From Streptococcus sp. Marseille-Q5986 (GTDB lineage: Bacteria; Bacillota; Bacilli; Lactobacillales; Streptococcaceae), in the NCBI RefSeq assembly GCF_946902915.1, contig NZ_CAMPPY010000001.1, positions 248,001-312,000 of the forward strand: a stretch of 64,000 bases of DNA, read 5' to 3'. The notes under the pieces are model-generated. The model was not told the DNA's origin. It did not search any database and worked only from the letters and a program-made list of their open reading frames with translations. Every line of letters begins with the position of its first letter. Position 1 is the first letter of the stretch. The position numbers and the translations under genes are program-made. Positions 57,831 to 64,000 of the stretch are shown here, one piece after another.

Positions 57831-58393
57831 TTTTATTGATTGATAACTATGATTCTTTTACCTATAACTTGGCCCAATACATTGGGAATTTTGCAGAAGT
57901 TCAGGTCTTGAGAAATGATGATCCCAAGCTATATGAAGAAGCTGAAAAAGCAGATGGTTTGGTCTTTTCTCCTGGTCCAGGTTGGCCAATTGATGCTGGA
58001 AAGATGGAAGATATGATTCGTGACTTTGCTGGCAAAAAGCCGATTCTTGGGATTTGTCTGGGTCATCAAGCCATTGCAGAAGTCTTTGGTGGTAAGCTAG
58101 GCTTGGCTCCAAAAGTCATGCATGGGAAGCAGAGCAATATCAGTTTTGAAGCGCCATCTGTTTTGTATCAAGGTATCGAGGATGGCCGTGCGGTCATGCG
58201 TTACCACAGTATTTTAATTGAAGAAATGCCAGAAGAGTTTGAAGTGACAGCTCGTTCGACTGATGATCAGGCCATTATGGGAATTCAACATAAAAACCTA
58301 CCGATTTATGGCTTCCAGTACCATCCAGAGAGCATTGGAACGCCAGATGGCTTGTCTTCTATTCGGAATTTTATCGAGAAGGTTGTAAAGTGA
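57827..58393 (+). CDS. trpG: Anthranilate synthase glutaminase component
   Basis: Class I glutamine amidotransferase of 188 residues that feeds ammonia to TrpE. Nucleophile C77 is in [13 protein letters not shown], and the His-Glu pair is in [14 protein letters not shown]-terminal [12 protein letters not shown] is typical. It may also serve PabB, since no separate pabA is seen in the window (inference). Confidence 0.96.
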   Translation: MILLIDNYDSFTYNLAQYIGNFAEVQVLRNDDPKLYEEAEKADGLVFSPGPGWPIDAGKMEDMIRDFAGKKPILGICLGHQAIAEVFGGKLGLAPKVMHGKQSNISFEAPSVLYQGIEDGRAVMRYHSILIEEMPEEFEVTARSTDDQAIMGIQHKNLPIYGFQYHPESIGTPDGLSSIRNFIEKVVK

Positions 58394-58403
58394 GGAAACT
58401 AGG

Positions 58404-59408
58404 ATGAAAGAGATTATTGAAAAACTAGCAAAATTTGAAAATTTATCAGGTGTGGAAATGACGGATGTCATTGAGCGTATCGTAACTGGGCGTGTAACGG
58501 AGGCGCAGATTGCTTCTCTCCTCTTAGCTCTTAAGATGAAGAGAGAAACACCTGAAGAACGCACAGCCATTGCCCAAGTCATGAGAGGTCATGCCCAACA
58601 TATTCCAACTGAAATTCATGATGCCATGGACAACTGTGGTACAGGTGGAGACAAATCCTTCAGCTTTAACATTTCCACAACCTCAGCCTTTGTCTTGGCT
58701 GGTGGTGGTGTTCATATGGCAAAACACGGTAACCGCTCGATTTCTTCTAAATCTGGTTCTGCAGATGTCCTCGAATCCTTGGGCATCAATCTTGACCTCA
58801 AACCAGCTGAACTAGGTAAGGTCTTTGATAAAACTGGAATCGTCTTTCTCTTCGCTAAAAATATGCACCCAGCAATGAAATACATCATGCCAGCTCGTTT
58901 GGAACTAGGAATTCCAACGATCATGAACTTGACTGGTCCCCTGATTCACCCAATAGCTTTGGAAACACAGCTTCTTGGCATTAGTCGTCCAGAACTTTTA
59001 GAAAGTACAGCTCAGGTTTTGAAAAATATGGGTCGTAAACGTGCCATCGTGGTTGCTGGACCAGAAGGTCTTGATGAAGCTGGCTTGAACGGAACAACCA
59101 AGATTGCTCTTCTTGAAAATGGCGAAATTACCTTGTCAAGCTTCACTCCAGAAGATTTGGGGATGGAGCGCTACGCTATCGAAGATATTCGTGGAGGCAA
59201 TGCTCAGGAAAATGCAGAAATTTTGCTCAGCGTTCTGAAAAACGAAGCAAGTCCATTCTTGGAAACCACAGTCTTGAATGCTGGTCTTGGTTTTTATGCT
59301 AATGGTAAGGTAGCTAGTATCAAGGAAGGAGTTGCCTTGGCCCGTCAAGTGATTGCTGGTGGCAAGGCCCTTGAAAAACTCAGACTGTTACAGGAGTACC
59401 AAAAATGA
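58404..59408 (+). CDS. trpD: Anthranilate phosphoribosyltransferase
   Basis: Adds the phosphoribosyl group from PRPP to anthranilate. 334 residues. PRPP/anthranilate sites are [35 protein letters not shown] and [26 protein letters not shown]. Its stop overlaps trpC. Confidence 0.97.
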   Translation: MKEIIEKLAKFENLSGVEMTDVIERIVTGRVTEAQIASLLLALKMKRETPEERTAIAQVMRGHAQHIPTEIHDAMDNCGTGGDKSFSFNISTTSAFVLAGGGVHMAKHGNRSISSKSGSADVLESLGINLDLKPAELGKVFDKTGIVFLFAKNMHPAMKYIMPARLELGIPTIMNLTGPLIHPIALETQLLGISRPELLESTAQVLKNMGRKRAIVVAGPEGLDEAGLNGTTKIALLENGEITLSSFTPEDLGMERYAIEDIRGGNAQENAEILLSVLKNEASPFLETTVLNAGLGFYANGKVASIKEGVALARQVIAGGKALEKLRLLQEYQK

Positions 59409-60172
59409 GTCAGGAATTTTTAGCACGAATCTTGGAGCAGAAGGCGCGTGAGGTTGAGCAGATGGAGCTGGAGGAAATCCAGCCCCTGCGCCAGACCTAT
59501 CGCTTGGCTGACTATCTAAAACAACACCAAGACCGTTTACAGGTAATCGCTGAGGTCAAGAAAGCTAGCCCTAGTTTGGGAGATATCAATCTCGATGTGG
59601 ATATTGTGCAACAGGCCCAGACTTATGAAGAAAATGGCGCAGTGATGATTTCTGTTTTGACAGATGAAGTTTTCTTTAAAGGTCATTTGGATTATCTACG
59701 GGAGATTTCCAGTCAGGTAAACATTCCAACGCTCAACAAGGACTTTATTATCGATGAAAAGCAAATCATCCGCGCTCGCAATGCAGGTGCAACGGTCATC
59801 CTACTCATTGTGGCAGCCTTGTCTGAAGAACGTCTCAAGGAACTTTATGACTACGCGACGGAACTTGGTCTGGAAGTTTTAGTGGAGACTCACAATCTAG
59901 CTGAACTAGAAGTGGCTCACAGACTTGGTGCGGAGATTATTGGTGTTAATAACCGCAACTTGACTACCTTTGAAGTTGACTTGCAGACCAGTGTAGATTT
60001 GGCTAAACATTTCAAAGATGATTGCTTGTACATTTCTGAATCTGCTATTTTCACAGGGCAGGATGCGGAACGAGTAGCACCATACTTTAACGGAATTTTG
60101 GTAGGGACAGCTCTTATGCAGGCAGAAGATGTGGCCCAGAGAATCAAGGAGTTGCAGATTGACAAAGGTTAA
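59405..60172 (+). CDS. trpC: Indole-3-glycerol phosphate synthase
   Basis: TIM-barrel enzyme of 255 residues that closes the indole ring. Key residues are in [39 protein letters not shown] and [17 protein letters not shown] overlap with trpD. Near its end AAGGAG forms the RBS of trpF. Confidence 0.97.
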   Translation: MSQEFLARILEQKAREVEQMELEEIQPLRQTYRLADYLKQHQDRLQVIAEVKKASPSLGDINLDVDIVQQAQTYEENGAVMISVLTDEVFFKGHLDYLREISSQVNIPTLNKDFIIDEKQIIRARNAGATVILLIVAALSEERLKELYDYATELGLEVLVETHNLAELEVAHRLGAEIIGVNNRNLTTFEVDLQTSVDLAKHFKDDCLYISESAIFTGQDAERVAPYFNGILVGTALMQAEDVAQRIKELQIDKG

Positions 60173-60758
60173 AATTTGTGGACTATCGACCAAAGAAGCG
60201 GTGGAGACAGCTGTATCAGCAGGAGCAGACTATATCGGTTTTGTCTTTGCACCCAGTAAAAGACAGGTGACCTTGGATCAGGCTGCTGAGCTGGCAAAGC
60301 TTATTCCTGCAGATATCAAAAAGGTTGGTGTATTTGTTTCACCAAGTCGGGCAGAACTGCTAGAAGCGATTGAAAAAGTTGGCTTGGACTTGGTTCAAGT
60401 TCACAGTCAGGTGGCGGATGATTTGTTTGAGAATTTGCCTTGTGCCAGTATTCAGGCTGTGCAGGTGGATGGAAATGGTCATGCGCCTAATTCTCAGGCA
60501 GACTATCTACTCTTTGATGCCCCTGTGGCAGGGAGTGGTCAGACCTTTGACTGGGCTCAACTGGATACGACAGGATTAACTCAACCCTTCTTTATCGCAG
60601 GTGGGCTTAAGGAAGATAATGTAGTAAAAGCAATTCAACACTTTACTCCCTATGCAGTAGATGTATCAAGCGGAGTGGAGACAGATGGACAAAAAGATCA
60701 TGAAAAGATTAGAAGATTTATAGAGAGGGTAAAGAATGGCATATCAAGAACCAAATAA
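60159..60758 (+). CDS. trpF: Phosphoribosylanthranilate isomerase
   Basis: 199-residue TIM-barrel isomerase. The start is TTG at 60159, seven bases after AAGGAG (60146-60151), and gives the usual N-terminus (M)[10 protein letters not shown] with the catalytic Cys. An in-frame ATG at 60129 would add ten unrelated residues inside trpC. The catalytic Asp region is [16 protein letters not shown], and the phosphate site is [14 protein letters not shown]. Overlaps both trpC and trpB. Confidence 0.95.
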   Translation: MTKVKICGLSTKEAVETAVSAGADYIGFVFAPSKRQVTLDQAAELAKLIPADIKKVGVFVSPSRAELLEAIEKVGLDLVQVHSQVADDLFENLPCASIQAVQVDGNGHAPNSQADYLLFDAPVAGSGQTFDWAQLDTTGLTQPFFIAGGLKEDNVVKAIQHFTPYAVDVSSGVETDGQKDHEKIRRFIERVKNGISRTK

Positions 60759-61959
60759 AGATGGATTTTACGGAAAATTCGGCGGACGTTTTGTCCCAGA
60801 AACATTGATGACAGCAGTTTTGGAGTTGGAGAAGGCCTACCGTGAAAGTCAGGCAGACCCCGGTTTCCAAGAGGAATTAAACCAACTTTTGCGCCAGTAT
60901 GTGGGACGTGAAACTCCCCTTTACTACGCAAAAAATTTGACTCAGCATATCGGCGGAGCCAAGATTTATCTTAAACGTGAAGACCTTAACCATACAGGGG
61001 CCCACAAGATTAACAATGCCTTGGGACAAGTTTTGCTTGCTAAACGCATGGGTAAAAAGAAAATTATCGCTGAAACAGGTGCAGGTCAGCACGGTGTGGC
61101 AACTGCAACAGCTGCGGCCCTCTTTAACATGGAATGTACCATCTACATGGGTGAGGAAGATGTTAAACGCCAAGCCCTCAATGTCTTCCGTATGGAGCTT
61201 TTGGGAGCCAAAGTTGAGGCAGTGACAGATGGTTCGCGCGTGCTCAAGGATGCGGTCAATGCAGCTCTTCGTTCATGGGTGGCTAATATCGATGATACCC
61301 ACTATATCCTTGGTTCTGCCTTGGGGCCTCATCCTTTCCCAGAAATCGTTCGTGACTTCCAAAGTGTCATCGGTAGAGAAGCTAAACAACAGTACCGTGA
61401 CTTGACAGGTCAAGATCTACCAGATGCCCTAGTAGCCTGTGTTGGTGGTGGTTCTAATGCCATCGGTCTCTTCCATCCATTTGTAGAAGATGAGTCTGTA
61501 GCTATGTATGGAGCTGAAGCGGCTGGACTTGGTGTGGATACAGAGCACCACGCAGCTACCTTGACCAAGGGTCGTCCAGGTGTTCTTCACGGTTCCCTCA
61601 TGGATGTGCTCCAAGATGCCCATGGTCAAATTCTTGAAGCTTTCTCTATCTCAGCAGGTTTAGACTATCCTGGTATCGGTCCTGAACATTCTCACTACCA
61701 CGATATCAAACGTGCCAGCTATGTCCCTGTGACAGACGAAGAAGCCTTGGAAGGATTCCAACTCTTGTCTCGTGTGGAAGGGATTATCCCAGCCTTGGAA
61801 TCTAGCCATGCTATCGCTTTTGCAGTGAAATTGGCCAAAGAACTTGGCCCAGACAAGTCCATGATTGTCTGTTTATCAGGTCGTGGGGACAAGGATGTGG
61901 TTCAAGTCAAGGACCGCTTGGAAGCAGATGCAGCAAAGAAGGGAGAAGCTCATGCCTAA
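60736..61959 (+). CDS. trpB: Tryptophan synthase beta chain
   Basis: PLP enzyme that condenses indole with serine. 407 residues. PLP lysine K91 is in [13 protein letters not shown], phosphate loop is [12 protein letters not shown], and the C-terminal motif is CLSGRGDKD. Overlaps trpF by 23 bases. A fragment of a related C-terminus lies upstream between the two T-boxes. Confidence 0.98.
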   Translation: MAYQEPNKDGFYGKFGGRFVPETLMTAVLELEKAYRESQADPGFQEELNQLLRQYVGRETPLYYAKNLTQHIGGAKIYLKREDLNHTGAHKINNALGQVLLAKRMGKKKIIAETGAGQHGVATATAAALFNMECTIYMGEEDVKRQALNVFRMELLGAKVEAVTDGSRVLKDAVNAALRSWVANIDDTHYILGSALGPHPFPEIVRDFQSVIGREAKQQYRDLTGQDLPDALVACVGGGSNAIGLFHPFVEDESVAMYGAEAAGLGVDTEHHAATLTKGRPGVLHGSLMDVLQDAHGQILEAFSISAGLDYPGIGPEHSHYHDIKRASYVPVTDEEALEGFQLLSRVEGIIPALESSHAIAFAVKLAKELGPDKSMIVCLSGRGDKDVVQVKDRLEADAAKKGEAHA

Positions 61960-62728
61960 GACACTAACAGAAAAATTAAACGCTATAAAAGCAGCTGGAA
62001 AAGGAATTTTCGTTCCCTATATCATGGCTGGAGATCATGAGAAAGGTTTGGACGGTCTCGCTGAAACAATCCACTTTTTAGAAGATTTGGGTGTCTCTGC
62101 CATTGAAGTGGGCATTCCCTTTTCAGACCCTGTTGCAGATGGACCTGTTATCGAAGAAGCTGGCTTGCGTAGTCTATCCCATGGTACTTCGACACAAGCT
62201 TTGGTTGAAACCTTGAAAACCATTGAAACAGAGGTTCCGCTGGTCATTATGACCTACTTCAACCCCCTCTTTCAGTACGGTGTGGAGAACTTTGTCAAAG
62301 ATCTGGCTGATACAGCGGTTAAGGGCTTGATTATCCCAGACCTGCCTCATGAGCATGCCAACTTTGTAGAACCATTTTTGGCAGATACAGACATCGCCTT
62401 GATTCCCCTAGTTAGTTTGACGACAGGAATTGAGCGCCAGAAAGAGTTGATTGATGGGGCAGAAGGATTCGTCTATGCGGTTGCCATCAATGGGGTGACA
62501 GGGAAATCTGGCAATTACCGTGCAGACTTGGACAAGCACTTGGCACAATTGCATCAAGTGGCCGATATCCCAGTCTTGACAGGTTTTGGCGTATCTAGTC
62601 AAGCCGATGTAGAACGCTTCAATGCGGTGTCAGATGGCGTTATCGTCGGTTCAAAAATCGTAAAAGCTCTCCATCAAGGAGAGCCGATTCAGGACTTTAT
62701 CAAACAAGCAGTAGCTTACCAAAAATAA
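61952..62728 (+). CDS. trpA: Tryptophan synthase alpha chain
   Basis: Cleaves indole-3-glycerol phosphate to indole, which is channelled to TrpB. 258 residues from ATG 61952, overlapping trpB by eight bases. Catalytic Glu is in [18 protein letters not shown], and phosphate sites are GVTG and [10 protein letters not shown]. Last gene of the operon. Its 3' end overlaps the convergent prepilin peptidase gene. Confidence 0.97.
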   Translation: MPKTLTEKLNAIKAAGKGIFVPYIMAGDHEKGLDGLAETIHFLEDLGVSAIEVGIPFSDPVADGPVIEEAGLRSLSHGTSTQALVETLKTIETEVPLVIMTYFNPLFQYGVENFVKDLADTAVKGLIIPDLPHEHANFVEPFLADTDIALIPLVSLTTGIERQKELIDGAEGFVYAVAINGVTGKSGNYRADLDKHLAQLHQVADIPVLTGFGVSSQADVERFNAVSDGVIVGSKIVKALHQGEPIQDFIKQAVAYQK

Positions 62729-63359
62729 TCACACAAGCAGCAAGTAAGAGGAAAGGCATGAAAGGAAGTCTTTCCTTTTTCTTTTTCAGGAGAAAGGCTA
62801 GAATCCCTGTAGCAGAAGCAAACTGAATCAAGATCAGTAATTCTGTTGCGCTAAAGACGAGAGAGCAGGAAGCTAGAAAGAGAAAATCCCCTGCGCCCAT
62901 GCGGATATCGATAAAATGAGCCAAAATTCCAAGAGCAAGGAAGAAGACCATGACCAGATTCCAGCTAGAGGAAGCCATGAGAATTAGGTGGAAAGTCATC
63001 CAGACCAGTAGGGGATATTCCTGATGGTGAAAGTCGTAGATGCCCAAGGTCAAACCAGCAGTGATTAGGATGACTTGACTCAAGGAGAGTAATTCCCAAG
63101 AGTAAAGCAGAAAGATGAGTCCTAAGCCTAGTTCAAAGAGGGCATACCAAATAGGATAGTGGACCTCGCAGTAGCGACAGCGAAAGCGATTAAAGACCTG
63201 AGAGAGGATGGGAATCAAATCTAAGGGACGCAAACGAGTCTGACAAGAATCACAGTGACTGGCTGGACTGATAATGGATTGCTCTGGAAAACGGTCAATA
63301 ACCAAACCAAGAAAGGAAGCGAGAATGCTCCCGACAAGAAAAAAATAAAAATCAATCAT
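62700..63359 (-). CDS. cclA: Type IV prepilin peptidase (competence pilus)
   Basis: 219-residue polytopic aspartyl protease that removes leaders from the competence pseudopilins needed for DNA uptake. N-terminal cytoplasmic zinc motif has two Cys pairs, CDSC and CRYC, in [19 protein letters not shown] and [20 protein letters not shown]. The active-site Asp is in [11 protein letters not shown] (GxGD). About six to seven helices follow. Convergent with trpA, overlapping by 29 bases. In competent streptococci a ComX site drives it, but I did not find a clear one here. Confidence 0.92.
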   Translation of the reverse strand: MIDFYFFLVGSILASFLGLVIDRFPEQSIISPASHCDSCQTRLRPLDLIPILSQVFNRFRCRYCEVHYPIWYALFELGLGLIFLLYSWELLSLSQVILITAGLTLGIYDFHHQEYPLLVWMTFHLILMASSSWNLVMVFFLALGILAHFIDIRMGAGDFLFLASCSLVFSATELLILIQFASATGILAFLLKKKKERLPFMPFLLLAACVIIFGKLLLV

Positions 63360-63391
63360 ACTTATCTATTCGTAAAAAATGGGAGAAGTAG

Positions 63392-63397
63392 TATAAT
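63392..63397 (+). promoter_or_regulatory. -10 element for the terminal GNAT gene
   Basis: TATAAT at 63392 with a weak TTCGTA at 63369 (17-bp spacing). Confidence 0.58.
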
Positions 63398-63428
63398 GGA
63401 GAAACATAGATAAGATGGTGAGGCAAAG

Positions 63429-63884
63429 ATGATAATTCGTTTTGAAGAAAAGGTGACTACAGAAAACGCTCGGATCGTATGCCAATGGTCCAACTCCCTA
63501 GGCAAATCATTTCAAGAACAATGGATGGGAACAATAATTCCTTTTCCCTTGACAATTCAAGTCTTGCAAGATTTGGAAGGAATCTTTTCAATCTTTGAAG
63601 GACAAGAGTTTGTGGGGCTTATCCAGAAAATCAGGCTAGAAGACAGTAATCTTCATATTGGAAGATTTTTTATCACTCCCCAGAAACAGGGGCAAGGCTT
63701 AGGTAGCCAGGCTTTTAAGGGCTTTATGCAATTGATGTTTGAAAATAGAGATATAGAGAGTATTTCTTTAACAGTATTTGACTCCAATCAAGCAGCAAAG
63801 CATCTGTATCAAAAAGAAGGATTTGAAATCGTTCAAATGGTTGAAGCACCCGTACGAAAATACATCATGAAAAAGGGGAGATAG
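63429..63884 (+). CDS. GNAT-family N-acetyltransferase
   Basis: 151 residues. N-terminal WSNSLGKSFQEQWMGTIIPF is unusual for GNATs but recurs in streptococcal relatives. The acetyl-CoA loop is ITPQKQGQGLGSQAFKGFMQ, and VFDSNQAAKHLYQKEGFEIV is the classic C-terminal motif. Substrate unknown. RBS GGTGAGG. A strong terminator follows. Confidence 0.87.
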   Translation: MIIRFEEKVTTENARIVCQWSNSLGKSFQEQWMGTIIPFPLTIQVLQDLEGIFSIFEGQEFVGLIQKIRLEDSNLHIGRFFITPQKQGQGLGSQAFKGFMQLMFENRDIESISLTVFDSNQAAKHLYQKEGFEIVQMVEAPVRKYIMKKGR

Positions 63885-63907
63885 GAGTTTAATTCCAAAT
63901 ATAAAGA

Positions 63908-63959
63908 AAGCGAACAAAACAGAATTCTGATTTTCAGAAAACAGGTTTGTTCGCTTTTT
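63908..63959 (+). terminator. Terminator after the last GNAT gene
   Basis: Outer stem AGCGAACAAA / TTTGTTCGCT with inner partial pairing, then a run of five T. Confidence 0.82.
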
Positions 63960-64000
63960 ATGATATACTCCCTCTTTTTAACCTATTTATTAAATGTAAT

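Overview
The window is low-GC Firmicute DNA from a Mitis-group Streptococcus, most likely S. pneumoniae or a close relative such as S. pseudopneumoniae or S. mitis. Pointers are the DpnII restriction cassette between a thioesterase gene and pbuX/xpt, a RUP-type repeat, the ccdA-etrx-msrAB-TCS09 block, the teichoic acid pair of sugar transferase and aminotransferase, pneumococcal-type extended -10 promoters and T-box-controlled trp genes. The species is inferred from recalled gene content and order. No search was run.

Layout. 1-2052: two adjacent trans-sulfuration genes, both broken. 2145-10584: Snf2 helicase, a conserved unknown, murC, two GNATs, mltG and greA. 10661-14490: a permease frameshifted at both ends, a GNAT, a HAD hydrolase, and an XRE regulator coupled to two small membrane proteins. 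14606-17496: pncB-nadE (NAD salvage) and a GNAT. 17660-23239: ccdA-etrx-msrAB (surface methionine-sulfoxide repair), a response regulator/histidine kinase pair, and ywlG. 23500-27721: pabB/C fusion, glucokinase, HD protein, thyA. 27750-32430: accessory island. 32623-37365: DUF3042, miaA, hflX, an unknown, rnz and a short-chain dehydrogenase. 37370-38936: decayed IS1182-family element. 38971-42479: galR stub, galK, galT, thioesterase. 42636-45139: DpnII system. 45225-48733 (minus strand): riboswitch-controlled xpt-pbuX, a VOC protein, exoA. 48868-55727: DUF3290/DUF421 pair, heterodimeric ABC exporter, teichoic acid genes. 55735-62728: tandem tryptophan T-boxes and trpEGDCFBA. 62700-63884: prepilin peptidase and a GNAT.

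The most interesting region is the island at 28196-32361. It encodes a quorum-sensing-controlled RiPP system: a 23-residue SHP-type pheromone gene (minus strand), a divergent Rgg regulator, a 34-residue precursor ending in CGPSHSCGGGR, a radical-SAM/SPASM enzyme and an ABC exporter. The pheromone and precursor promoters share the box ATATGGGAA exactly 36 nt upstream of a perfect TATAAT, which suggests one regulator controls both. The island is bracketed by degenerate inverted copies of a sequence containing AAGTTAGACAGAAAA. The architecture resembles the streptosactin (ggg) clusters of streptococci, as I recall them.

Other notable points are two tryptophan T-boxes in series with a trpB tail fragment between them, a probable leaderless pabB with the same promoter geometry as dpnM, and several recently inactivated genes: metB-like, patB-like, permease, galR, transposase, and the start of the DUF3290 gene.
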